The notes under the pieces are model-generated. The model searched no databases and was not told the origin of the DNA. It saw nothing but the letters and a program-made list of their open reading frames with translations. From Micromonospora zingiberis (GTDB lineage Bacteria; Actinomycetota; Actinomycetes; Mycobacteriales; Micromonosporaceae): a stretch of 64,000 nt of DNA. The stretch is taken from the NCBI RefSeq assembly GCF_004331455.1, contig NZ_SJJR01000014.1, forward strand, positions 1-64,000, given 5' to 3'. Positions 36,638 to 45,689 of this stretch are shown one piece after another. A program made the translations under genes and the position numbers. The stretch's first letter is position 1. Each line of letters begins with the position of its first letter.

Positions 36638-38314
36638 GTGGCTATCACACCCGGCGGTGGTGTCGGCCGATCACTGCGAGAGCGGATCAGGCTCGCCGGC
36701 AGAGCACGCGGAGCCTGGGACCCGGTGGCCCGCCGGCTGGACCGGCTCGATCCGACGCTGCGGCGCTGGGTCGCCGTCGGGGTACTGGTGGTGCTGCTCG
36801 GTGGGACCGGCGTCGTGGCCGGCGCCGGGTTCGGCACCGTCACCGCGCAGGAGGTCGGGCTCGCCGGACGGCCGGTGCCGGCCGGGCAGGTCGAGGCGAT
36901 CGAGGCGGCGGCGCACGCCTGCCCGGCGCTGACCCCGGCCCGGCTCGCCGGGCAGTTGATGGCGGCGTCCAGCTTCGACGCGAGCGCGAAGTCGGCAAGC
37001 GGTGGCACCGGCATCGCGGGCCTCACCGAGGCGGCGTGGGAGCAGTGGAAGCCCTTTACCGCCGCCGCGCGCAACGACACCGGCGCGAACATCGCCGCGC
37101 TCGCCCGCCTCACCTGCGACCTGGTCGGCCAGGTACGGCAGGCGGGGATCGGCGGCGACCTGTGGCGGCTGGCGCTCGGGGCATACCACTCCGGCGTCCC
37201 GGCGGTACGGGCTGCCAAGGGGATCCCGCACGCCGCCGCCGGCTACGTCGACCGGGTCGCCGGTTACGCCACCTGGTACGCCCACCTCGCCGCGCCCGGC
37301 ACGAAGCCGGGCAGCACGACCAGACCGATCGGTGTGATACCCAGCGCGGGGACCACGGCGAAGCCGGTTCCGGACGGCTACCTCGCCGCGGTACTCGCGG
37401 CCGGCCGCTCCTGCCCGGGGCTGACCCCGGCCCGGGTCGCCGCGCAGCTGATGGCCTCCTCCGGCTTCAACCCGAATCTCCTCGGCGCACACTCCCGGCA
37501 GGGCATTGCCCAGTTCAGCCCGCAGGTCTGGGCCCGGTACGCCCCGTCACCGACCAGCACCTCGCCGTGGGATCCGAGCGTGGCCATCCCGACCCTCGGC
37601 CTGACCATGTGCGCCCTGCTCGATGACATGTCCGGGCTCGGCAAGGATCCGCACCGATTGGCGCTGGCCGCGTTCCGGGTCGGCCCGCAGGTGGTTCGCC
37701 AGGCTGGCGGGCTGCCCGATGCCCCGGACGTCCGCAGCTACGTCGACCTGACCATCGGATACGTCGACCACTATCAGCAGGATCCTCGCCTGGGCGGCAA
37801 ACGGACCGGGGTACGTCCGACCGCGCCCCCGGTCAGCGGAAAACCGACCGCACCCGGCCCATCGACGGGCGCCGGCAGCCCGAGCACGGGTGACCCGAGC
37901 GCCGGCAAACCGAGCAGCAGTGCCTCCCCGTCCCGGTCACCGCAGCCAACTCCCAGCACGAAGCCGCCGAAGCGGACCTGGCAGACCCGGGTGGTGCAGG
38001 CCACCGCGACGCTGCAACTCGGTCAGTCGTGGAGCACCGATCGACTCAAGCTCGTGCTGGCGAAAGAGGGCAACGTGATCCTCTACGACCAGGGCAAGGC
38101 GGTGTGGCAGACCGGCACCAAGGGCCAGGGTGGCCATCATCTGGTGTTCCAGGCCGACGGCAACCTGGTGCTCTACAGCCGGTCCAACGCGACGATCTGG
38201 TCCTCCAACACCCCCGGCAACGACGGTGCCGTCTTGGTGCTCCAGGCCGACGGCAACGTGACCATCTCGAACGGTGGGCGAGGACTCTGGCACACCGGAA
38301 CGATGAAGGGCTGA
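36638..38314 (+). CDS. Membrane-anchored protein: two degenerate lytic-transglycosylase-like domains and a bulb-lectin domain
   Basis: A 558-aa protein from GTG 36638 (GAGGGAG 8 bases before). N-terminal TM helix (VAVGVLVVLLGGTGVVAGAG, about residues 48-67), then two SLT-like domains (about 90-225 and 250-385), a Pro/Ser/Thr linker, and a bulb-lectin domain (about 450-556) with QADGNLVLY and QADGNVTIS. Lytic transglycosylases use the Glu of an ESGF-type motif. Here the first copy reads MAASSF (Ala110) and the second MASSGF (Ser274), so both lack the Glu, while GIAQFSPQVWARY-type context remains. It probably binds peptidoglycan rather than cutting it. The lectin domain is paralogous to that of 7492-9192. 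It would sit outside the membrane near the secretion pore. Confidence 0.75.
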   Translation: MAITPGGGVGRSLRERIRLAGRARGAWDPVARRLDRLDPTLRRWVAVGVLVVLLGGTGVVAGAGFGTVTAQEVGLAGRPVPAGQVEAIEAAAHACPALTPARLAGQLMAASSFDASAKSASGGTGIAGLTEAAWEQWKPFTAAARNDTGANIAALARLTCDLVGQVRQAGIGGDLWRLALGAYHSGVPAVRAAKGIPHAAAGYVDRVAGYATWYAHLAAPGTKPGSTTRPIGVIPSAGTTAKPVPDGYLAAVLAAGRSCPGLTPARVAAQLMASSGFNPNLLGAHSRQGIAQFSPQVWARYAPSPTSTSPWDPSVAIPTLGLTMCALLDDMSGLGKDPHRLALAAFRVGPQVVRQAGGLPDAPDVRSYVDLTIGYVDHYQQDPRLGGKRTGVRPTAPPVSGKPTAPGPSTGAGSPSTGDPSAGKPSSSASPSRSPQPTPSTKPPKRTWQTRVVQATATLQLGQSWSTDRLKLVLAKEGNVILYDQGKAVWQTGTKGQGGHHLVFQADGNLVLYSRSNATIWSSNTPGNDGAVLVLQADGNVTISNGGRGLWHTGTMKG

Positions 38315-38343
38315 GCAACCTTGTTCAGCAGTCACGTGCATCA

Positions 38344-40554
38344 GTGACCGCCGTGGTATCCGGAGGTTCGCCCATCGGCTGGCCGGCCGCGCCAGTCGTC
38401 GTGGAACACGTCGGGGACACCCTCGTGCTCCATACCGGGGCGGACACGGCTGTGCCGATCCGCGCGATGGCCGCCGCCCTGCCCGCAGAGGCAGGGCGGT
38501 GTGCCGTGCTGAGCGCACCGTCGGTGACCGCCCGGCCGGCGCTGTTCGAGGTTTTGCGGGAGGCACTTACCGAACATCTGGGTGGGGCGGCGGGTGGGGT
38601 ACGGCTGGTGCCGCTCGGTGCATACGCACCGGCAGTCGTTCCCGGTACGCAGGCCAGCATTCTGGCCGAGTGGATCGGACAGGAGGTCGCGGTGCCGCTG
38701 ACCGCACTCGCGGTGCCGGCGGACGTCGTACTCGAACCGGTGGTGTGGTTGGTGTGCACTCCGGACGGAAATATCCGCGCCGAGGCGCTGTGGCCGATGC
38801 CGACACCGGTCCCGGCGGCGGTGACGGTCACCGGGCACTGGCCGCGTGCGCTGCTTCACACGAACGGGGGCTTCGTCGATCTACCGCCTTGGCCTGCACG
38901 CCGGGCCTGGGTCCCTCGACGGCCGCAGCCCCGTGCCCGGCCGGATAATGCCGTGAAGGCCGCCGCCGTGCCGGAGACGGCACCGGGCATTCGCACTCCC
39001 GCAGGCTGGTCGTTTCTGGACGAGCCGGGGCTGGGCGGCGGCCCGGTTCTGGCTGGCTTCGTGGTCGAGGTCGGCGTGACGGTGACCGGGTTTCGGGTAA
39101 GCGGTCGGCCGGTGGCGCCCCGCGGGCTGGCGAAGCTGCTCGCCACTGTCCGGGCAGGGGACCCCCGGCCGTTGGTGCTCGTCACATCCGGCGTATCGGT
39201 GCACGGGAACGCCGCCGACCTGCTCTTCGGCAGGCTCGCCGATGCGCTCGCGAGCACGGTGTATGTGGCTGGTGGGGAAGTGACCCGTACCGCCACCGGG
39301 TTGCTTCGGACCACCGGCACGTTTCTGCGCTGGCATGGACGGCGACCGGGTGGGCCACGCGAGTCGAGGCGGGGGCAGGTCGTCGGATCCGTACTGCCGC
39401 CCCGGCCCGCACCGCGGCTGCGTCCAGCGGTGGCCGGTCCCGCGTGGACGCTGCCGCCAGCGCCAGCGCCAGCCCAGGTCCGTCCGACCGCACCGACGGC
39501 ATCCGCTACGCCGGTGAGTGCCGATCTCGCGGCGCTGCTCGCCCCCGGCCGCTGGACGATCGCGTACCCCGTCGTGCCGGCGCCGGCCGATGCCCTACCT
39601 CCGGAACTTCCCTCGGTGCCGCCGGAGGCGGCTCCGGCCGCCACCCCCGATGCCGAGCCGGCGGGACTGCCCAGTGCTGGCGAGCCGGAGCCCGCCGTGG
39701 CCACCGGATCGCCCCCGGCGGAACTGCCCCCGACCCCTTCCGCCGACCCGGCCCCACCGCCGCCTGGCCCCGAACCTCGCTGGCTCACCGGAGATGACCC
39801 GACGGTGGTCGACCGGACGGCGCTGCGCCAAGCGTTGGGCAGCCGGTACGACGCGCACGCGCGCGTGGTGGCTCGGACCCTGGCGCAGGCACCGGGGCTG
39901 CGGGCGATGGCTGGAGCCGCCGGGGACCTCGCCGCCGGACTGGTCGCGGTGCGGGCGTACTGCGAAGACGAGCGGGAAGTTCTTAACGAATTCCTGCGTG
40001 GCGGCGGACCGGAATCCGAGGCGGACCGTCTCAGGGTGGTGGCCCGCTCGGCCGCATACGGGTTGCGCCGACTGCCGTCGGTACTGGGACCGGTTCTTCA
40101 GTACGGTCCGAGCGGCACGTGGCCGGCCGCCGGGTACCGGCAGGGCGACGTGCTTGTCGAACCCGCCTTCATGGACGTCAGCCTCTCCACTGGAGCCGGC
40201 GCCGCGTCGACCGCGCCTCGATTCGTCGTCTGGTCGGTCAGCGCGCGCCGGTTGGATGGTCTGGACACCGGTTCCCGCGCCGTGGCCATCTTCCCGCCGG
40301 GCAGCCGGTTCCAGGTGCTCGCGGTCGAGGAGGAGACTCCCGATCAGGCGGCGCGCGTCCTGCTGTGGGATCTCGCGGCTGCGGGGCGGGGCCGGCAGGA
40401 CGGTGCCGAACGGATCCTCGAGCGGTTGCGCGGAGCCGAGCAGAGGGGCACGCCGGTGGTCAACCATTTGCCGCCACTGGCATTCGCTCCTGGCCTGGAC
40501 GACGCGGGCCGTCCTTTTCCCCTGCCGGCGGGGGCCGGCGCCGTCACCAGCTAA
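38344..40554 (+). CDS. T7SS-locus protein with degenerate ADP-ribosyltransferase-like domain
   Basis: A protein of about 736 aa. The start is uncertain: GTG 38344 is used; GTG 38353 and an upstream TTG are possible, and none has a strong ribosome site. Residues about 1-340 form an uncharacterised domain (LFEVLREALTEHLGG; PLVLVTSGVSVHG; a FLRWHGRRPG end), followed by a Pro/Ala-rich linker to about 475. The rest (about 500-700) follows the ART fold: VAVRAYCEDEREVLNEFLRG, LRRLPSVLGPVLQYG, GDVLVEPAFMDVSLS, AVAIFPPGSRFQVL. The Arg of the YRG motif is Gln, STS reads DVS, and the ExE before the FPPG strand is missing. It is unlikely to transfer ADP-ribose. It sits 15 bp before the EccA-like gene. 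Confidence 0.65.
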   Translation: MTAVVSGGSPIGWPAAPVVVEHVGDTLVLHTGADTAVPIRAMAAALPAEAGRCAVLSAPSVTARPALFEVLREALTEHLGGAAGGVRLVPLGAYAPAVVPGTQASILAEWIGQEVAVPLTALAVPADVVLEPVVWLVCTPDGNIRAEALWPMPTPVPAAVTVTGHWPRALLHTNGGFVDLPPWPARRAWVPRRPQPRARPDNAVKAAAVPETAPGIRTPAGWSFLDEPGLGGGPVLAGFVVEVGVTVTGFRVSGRPVAPRGLAKLLATVRAGDPRPLVLVTSGVSVHGNAADLLFGRLADALASTVYVAGGEVTRTATGLLRTTGTFLRWHGRRPGGPRESRRGQVVGSVLPPRPAPRLRPAVAGPAWTLPPAPAPAQVRPTAPTASATPVSADLAALLAPGRWTIAYPVVPAPADALPPELPSVPPEAAPAATPDAEPAGLPSAGEPEPAVATGSPPAELPPTPSADPAPPPPGPEPRWLTGDDPTVVDRTALRQALGSRYDAHARVVARTLAQAPGLRAMAGAAGDLAAGLVAVRAYCEDEREVLNEFLRGGGPESEADRLRVVARSAAYGLRRLPSVLGPVLQYGPSGTWPAAGYRQGDVLVEPAFMDVSLSTGAGAASTAPRFVVWSVSARRLDGLDTGSRAVAIFPPGSRFQVLAVEEETPDQAARVLLWDLAAAGRGRQDGAERILERLRGAEQRGTPVVNHLPPLAFAPGLDDAGRPFPLPAGAGAVTS

Positions 40555-40569
40555 TGAGGATGAACGAGC

Positions 40570-43500
40570 GTGACCAACATGCTGTCGGTCTCCGAGACCG
40601 AGCCGGGCTGCCTGCCGAGCATCTCGGCGGCGTTAGCGGCGGCCGGCCGCACCGCGATGATCGTTGTCCAGCCGGGCACGTACCGGGAGCAGTTGCGCTT
40701 TACCGGTGACGTCACGGTGGTGGCCGAGGACGGCCCGGGAACGGTGACCATCGACGGCGGTGACGGGGTGGCGCTCCTCGTCGGCGGAGGAACCGTGACC
40801 CTGCGCGGCATCACCGTGCTTGGCGGCGCTGCCAACCTGCCCGCGGTGCAGGTCGCGCGCGGTACGCTGCGGGCGGCCGAATGCGCGATCAGCGGACGGG
40901 GCGTCGTCGCGGTGCATGTGCCCGGCGGTCAGGTAGATCTACACGACTGCCGGGTGGACAACCCCGACGGTGCCGGTTTCCTGTTCGAGAGCAACGGTGC
41001 CGGCACCATCGGTGCCACCACCGTGCGGGACGCGAGCAGCGGAGCAGTGATTGTCGGCGGTGCGGATCCGATGCTGCGCGACTGCACCTTCACCGACATT
41101 CGAGGCGTCGGGGTCCTCGCTACCCGCGGTGGACGCGGCACGTTGGAGGATTGCGAGATCACCGCGACCGGCGGGCCGGCCGTCGCCGTCGAGGAAGACG
41201 GCGCACTTCGGGTCGTTCGCGGTCGGCTGCATGACATCCCCGGGACCGCTGTCATGGTCAACGGCGGCCGGCCGACGCTGGAGGATTGCGAGATCCGAGC
41301 GGTCGGCGGGCACGCGGTCGTCGTCTCCGGCACCGCCGACCCGGTGTTTCGCGGCTGCACGGTACGCGGCGCCGCCGGCCACGGCCTCGTCGTGATCGAG
41401 CAGGCCACCGGCACCTTCATCGGCGGCGACATCGCCGAGACCGAGGCGGCCGCCGTCGCGGTCGCGGGCTCGGCCGCGCCGCTGATCGAGGGCGGCAAAC
41501 TCGTCGGCGGGCCGGGCGGGACGTTGCTGTGCCAAGGCGAGGCGACTGGAACGCTGCGCCGGCTGACCGTACGCGGTGGACGGACCGGCGTCGTGGTCGG
41601 TGGGTCGGCCGCGCCGCTGATCGAGGACTGTGTGGTCGAAGAGGCCCAGGAGTACGGCGTACGGCTGCTCGGTAAGGCCCGGCCGGTCGTCCAGGGGACG
41701 CGGGTCGAGCGGTGCGCGGCCGGCGGATTCCTGGTCGAGGCCGGGACGACGCTCACCGTTGACCAGGCGACGGTGCAGGACTGCGGAGTCGGACTACAAG
41801 TCAACGGTACGGCGACGGTGACCGGATCGGACATCGGTGGTGCCCGTACGGCCGGAATCCTGGTGCAGCCCAAGGCGAACCTGACCCTGCTGCGTAGTCG
41901 GGTGCACCGCAGCAGCGGACCTGGGGTGTGGTTCACCGCCGGCTCGTCCGGTCGGCTGGACGGCTGTGAACTGATCGGGAACGTGGGGGAGGGGCTGCTC
42001 CGGGAGACGACCGAACCGGTTCAGGTGGACGCGACCACGATGATCGGCAACGGTGGGGGCGGGGCCCGCCCGGGTGCCCCGGCGCGCACGGGCCACGCTA
42101 CGGCACTGAGGTCCACCGGTGGGTCCACTCCGGATGCCGACGAACTGACCCGGCCGGTCGCGACGCTGCCTCCGACCGGCGACCCGGTCGGTCCGGGCGA
42201 CGGGCCCGCCGACCAGGCTGCGGCGCTGCTCGCCGAGCTGACCGGGCTGGTCGGCCTCGCCGGGGTCAAACGCGAGGTCGCGACGCTAGTCGGCCTGCAC
42301 CGGGTCGGGCAGCGCCGGGCTGCGGCCGGCTTGCCGGTCCCGCCGATGTCGCGGCACATGGTCTTTGCCGGGGCACCAGGCACCGGCAAAACCACAGTGG
42401 CCCGGCTGTACGGGAAGATCCTCGCCGCGCTCGGCGTGTTGTCCGGCGGACAGATGGTGGAGGTGGCCCGCGCCGACCTGGTCGCGGAACACATCGGCGG
42501 TACGGCCGTGAAGACCACGGAGAAGTTCAACGAGGCCCTCGGCGGGGTGCTCTTCCTGGACGAGGCGTACACCCTCTCCCCGGTCGACGGCGGTGGCAGC
42601 GGTCATGACTTCGGCCGGGAGGCGATCGACACGCTGGTCAAGCTGATGGAGGACCACCGCAACGAGATCGTGGTCATCGTGGCCGGGTACTCGGCGCAGA
42701 TGCGGGCCTTCCTGGATTCCAACCCGGGGTTGTCGTCCCGGTTCGCCAAGACGGTGGAGTTCGAGAGTTACTCCACCGAGGAACTGGTGACCATCGTCGA
42801 GCAGTTGTGCAGCACGCACCACTACTCTCTGGAATACGACACCCGGCTGGCCCTGGCCAAGATGTTCGACGGGATGGCCCGGGACGCGGCCTTCGGCAAC
42901 GCCCGGGTGGCCCGCAAGGTGTTCGAGGAGATGATCGGGCGGCAGGCGTACCGGCTGGCTCAGGTGAGCTCGTCGGACGGGGTGGAACTGGCCCGGCTGC
43001 TGCCGCAGGATCTGGGCGTCACGACCGGCGGGCAGGCGGGCACGGAGCGCACCGACGAGGTCGACCAACTGCTGGCCCGGTTGCAGGCCATGATCGGACT
43101 GAGCGCGGTGAAGCGGGAGGTCTCCGACATGATCGATCTGCTGGCCACGATCCGGGCCCGGGTCAGCGCCGGGCTCCCCGCCCCGGCCATCTCGCGGCAC
43201 CTGGTCTTCTCGGGACCGCCCGGCACCGGCAAGACCACCGTAGCCCGGCTGTACGGACAACTGCTGACCGCCCTTGGCGTCCTGCCGGGTGGTCACTTGG
43301 TCGAGGTGGCCCGCGCCGACCTGGTCGGCGAGTACGTCGGGCACACCGCCCAGCGGACCCGGGAGGTGTTCGAACGAGCCCGCGGCGGGGTGCTCTTCAT
43401 CGACGAGGCGTACACCCTGGCCCCACCCGACGCCCGGCAGGACTTCGGCCGTGAGGCGATCGACACCCTGGTCAAGCTGATGGAGGACCACCGCGACGAG

Positions 43501-43875
43501 GTGGTGGTCATCGCGGCCGGGTACGAGCGGGAGATCGAGACGTTCCTTGCCGCGAACGCCGGCCTGGCCTCCCGTTTCTCCCGCCGGATCCACTTCACCA
43601 ACTACAGCCCGGACGAACTGGTGGCGATCTTCCAGGCGTTCGCTGCGGCGAGCGGTTACGAATGCCCCGGTAACACGCTCATCGTGCTGCGGGAACACTT
43701 CGAACGTGTCCCGAAGGGGCAAGCGTTCGGCAATGGGCGGTACGCGCGCCAGCTACTGGAAGACTCCATCACCCGGCAGGCGAGTCGGCTGCGGACCGCC
43801 GGTAAGCCGACTGTCGACCAACTGCGGACGCTGCTGGTCGAGGACGTGACGCAGGCGGTAAGTCCTGGTGTCTGA
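40570..43875 (+). CDS. EccA-like double AAA+ ATPase fused to a right-handed beta-helix
   Basis: An 1101-aa cytoplasmic protein from GTG 40570 (gagga 9 bases before). Residues about 30-490 are a right-handed parallel beta-helix of NosD/pectate-lyase type, with repeated turns such as PTLEDCEIRAVGGHAVVV and PLIEDCVVEEAQEYGV. Two CbxX/CfqX-type AAA+ domains follow: Walker A GAPGTGKTT near 601 with VLFLDEAYTL near 660, and GPPGTGKTT near 881 with VLFIDEAYTL near 940. Arginine-bearing SRFAKTVEF and SRFSRRIHF motifs are present in both. EccA proteins normally have TPRs and one AAA+ domain and help release or cycle substrates. Here the TPRs are replaced by a beta-helix and the AAA+ unit is doubled. 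It ends the right arm of the locus. Confidence 0.85.
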   Translation: MTNMLSVSETEPGCLPSISAALAAAGRTAMIVVQPGTYREQLRFTGDVTVVAEDGPGTVTIDGGDGVALLVGGGTVTLRGITVLGGAANLPAVQVARGTLRAAECAISGRGVVAVHVPGGQVDLHDCRVDNPDGAGFLFESNGAGTIGATTVRDASSGAVIVGGADPMLRDCTFTDIRGVGVLATRGGRGTLEDCEITATGGPAVAVEEDGALRVVRGRLHDIPGTAVMVNGGRPTLEDCEIRAVGGHAVVVSGTADPVFRGCTVRGAAGHGLVVIEQATGTFIGGDIAETEAAAVAVAGSAAPLIEGGKLVGGPGGTLLCQGEATGTLRRLTVRGGRTGVVVGGSAAPLIEDCVVEEAQEYGVRLLGKARPVVQGTRVERCAAGGFLVEAGTTLTVDQATVQDCGVGLQVNGTATVTGSDIGGARTAGILVQPKANLTLLRSRVHRSSGPGVWFTAGSSGRLDGCELIGNVGEGLLRETTEPVQVDATTMIGNGGGGARPGAPARTGHATALRSTGGSTPDADELTRPVATLPPTGDPVGPGDGPADQAAALLAELTGLVGLAGVKREVATLVGLHRVGQRRAAAGLPVPPMSRHMVFAGAPGTGKTTVARLYGKILAALGVLSGGQMVEVARADLVAEHIGGTAVKTTEKFNEALGGVLFLDEAYTLSPVDGGGSGHDFGREAIDTLVKLMEDHRNEIVVIVAGYSAQMRAFLDSNPGLSSRFAKTVEFESYSTEELVTIVEQLCSTHHYSLEYDTRLALAKMFDGMARDAAFGNARVARKVFEEMIGRQAYRLAQVSSSDGVELARLLPQDLGVTTGGQAGTERTDEVDQLLARLQAMIGLSAVKREVSDMIDLLATIRARVSAGLPAPAISRHLVFSGPPGTGKTTVARLYGQLLTALGVLPGGHLVEVARADLVGEYVGHTAQRTREVFERARGGVLFIDEAYTLAPPDARQDFGREAIDTLVKLMEDHRDEVVVIAAGYEREIETFLAANAGLASRFSRRIHFTNYSPDELVAIFQAFAAASGYECPGNTLIVLREHFERVPKGQAFGNGRYARQLLEDSITRQASRLRTAGKPTVDQLRTLLVEDVTQAVSPGV

Positions 43876-43997
43876 ATGAGCTGCCGGCGAGTACTTTGGT
43901 CGCTGGCGAGCCTGGGGTGGGCGGCAGCGTTCCGCCGTGGCGTGCGAGTCCCGTTGTTCGCCCCCAGAGCGCAACCAGGCGAGCGGGAATGCCGAGA

Positions 43998-44759
43998 TCA
44001 TCTTGCCTGGTCGAGCCAGACCGCATCCGGGCCGGCGGGAAACCGCAGCTGGCCAGTGGTGTCATGGACGGCACGCCACACCGTTTCGGCGACGTCACTC
44101 TCCAGGGTGAACTGGTCCTGACCGACGAAGCCGCCGAGAGTCTTCTTCGCGAAGGGCTCGTAGGGTGCCGGCACCAGCCTGTCCAGTGAACCGGTGAGGT
44201 CGACGTGATTCATGGCCTTGGCGGCGAAGTTCGTCGTCAGGCAGGCACCCGGCTGGACGGTCTTCGCCCGTACGCCGAACTCCGCGAGCTCGAGCGCGAG
44301 GGACGCGGTGAACCCCTCGATGGCCATCTTGCTGGCCTTGTAGATGGCCGAAAGGGGCATGTGGCCCAGCACCACGCTGGAGGTCACGTTGACCACGACC
44401 CCGGCACCGCGCTCGCGGAACTGGGGCAACACCGCCTGAGTGGTCGCCATGACACCGAAGGTGTTGACGTCGAAGATCTCCCGCGCCCGATCCATGGGCG
44501 TGCCCTCGAATACGCCGATCAGCCCGACGCCAGCGTTGTTCACCAAGGCGTCGATAGGACCGGCCGCGGCGAAGGCGGTGGTGATGGAATCGGGGTCGGT
44601 CACGTCGAGTTCGAGGATGCGAAGCCGGTCCGGTTCGGGCAGGACATCCGTGCGTGGCGTCCGCATGGCGGCGATGACGTTCCACCCCTGCGCGAGAAAG
44701 TGCTTGGCGGTTTCCCGCCCGTATCCGGATGAGGTGCCGGTGATGAGGACTGTCTGCAT
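43998..44759 (-). CDS. Short-chain dehydrogenase/reductase
   Basis: A 253-aa classical SDR. NAD(P)-binding VLITGTSSGYGRETAKHFL at the N-terminus, LDVTDPDSI, then NNAGVGLIGVFEGTPMD. The active site is intact, with VTSSVVLGH and Tyr-x-x-x-Lys in YKASKMAIEGF. ATG 44759 is chosen because an AGGAG lies about 10 bases upstream and the fold starts directly. The substrate cannot be read from sequence. It lies 135 bp downstream of another SDR on the same strand and may be co-transcribed with it. It is oriented toward the EccA-like gene, whose stop is 122 bp away. Confidence 0.85.
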   Translation of the reverse strand: MQTVLITGTSSGYGRETAKHFLAQGWNVIAAMRTPRTDVLPEPDRLRILELDVTDPDSITTAFAAAGPIDALVNNAGVGLIGVFEGTPMDRAREIFDVNTFGVMATTQAVLPQFRERGAGVVVNVTSSVVLGHMPLSAIYKASKMAIEGFTASLALELAEFGVRAKTVQPGACLTTNFAAKAMNHVDLTGSLDRLVPAPYEPFAKKTLGGFVGQDQFTLESDVAETVWRAVHDTTGQLRFPAGPDAVWLDQAR

Positions 44760-44894
44760 TGCGGAGGGGCTCCTGTTGTTCGTTCGGATGATTACCGAAC
44801 CCACATTCGCGCAGTGCCGAGGTGCGCCACATCTGTCATCTGACTCTCCCGGAAAGCCACCGCAGGCGTAGGGCATGCACGGGGGACGCCACGC

Positions 44895-45689
44895 CTACCG
44901 ATCGGATGCCTGTGCCGCGGCGGTGGCCATGGTCTGCCCGGCGAGCCGGCGGTTGAGCCCGGCCGGCAGGCGGTTCATCACCCGCGCGAGCATGCCGGGG
45001 ATCACCATGCCCCGGCCGGACTCCAGCGCTTTGAGCGCCTGGGACACGCAATCGGAGGCGGCCATCCCGACGGAATCCGGCAGCGACCGTCGGCTCTGCA
45101 GTTCGGTGTGCGTGGGCCCGGGCGCGAGCACGGTCAGGTTGATTCCGTGGGTGGCGAACTCGGTGTGCAGTCCGCGCCCGAGGGTGTTCGTGTACGCCTT
45201 CGCGGCGGCGTGCGCGGCGAGCCAGGGGATGCCGTGCTCGGCTCCGGCCGCGCCGACCAGCACGACGCCGCCCTTGCCACGGTCGGCGAGTCGATTGCCG
45301 AACAGGTGCGCGAGCACCAGATGGCTGTGCGCGTTGAGCTGCAACGACTCGATCGAGTGGCGTAGCTCCCGGCGGAGGAACTCACCGGGGGTCAGGTCGC
45401 CGGCGTTGGAGACGAGCAGCCCCACGTCCAGGTCGGAGGTTGCCTCAGCGAGGTGGTCCGGCCCGGTCGACTCGCTCAGATCCACGGTGACGGCCAGGTG
45501 CTGTACGCCGTACTGCTGCGCGATCTCCGCCCCGAGATCGGTGAGCGCAGTGGCGCGACGGGCGGCGATCACGACGTTGAGGCCGTTCGCCGCCAACTGC
45601 CGGGCAAACTCGCGGCCGATCCCGGAGGAAGCCCCGGTCACCACGGCCCACGGCCCGAAGCGGTCGGCCGAAATTCTTGCGTACGTCAT
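44895..45689 (-). CDS. Short-chain dehydrogenase-like protein with His at the catalytic Tyr position
   Basis: A 264-aa SDR with an intact cofactor site (VVTGASSGIGREFARQL; AARR; VDLSE; SNAGDLTPGEF). Where the family has Tyr-x-x-x-Lys it reads LAAHAAAKAYTNTL, so His replaces the Tyr and the Lys is kept. The closest class is the actinobacterial YqjQ/DltE-like oxidoreductases. The change may weaken or alter catalysis. ATG 45689 has an AAGGAG about 8 bases before it. It may form an operon with the SDR at 43998-44759. Confidence 0.8.
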   Translation of the reverse strand: MTYARISADRFGPWAVVTGASSGIGREFARQLAANGLNVVIAARRATALTDLGAEIAQQYGVQHLAVTVDLSESTGPDHLAEATSDLDVGLLVSNAGDLTPGEFLRRELRHSIESLQLNAHSHLVLAHLFGNRLADRGKGGVVLVGAAGAEHGIPWLAAHAAAKAYTNTLGRGLHTEFATHGINLTVLAPGPTHTELQSRRSLPDSVGMAASDCVSQALKALESGRGMVIPGMLARVMNRLPAGLNRRLAGQTMATAAAQASDR

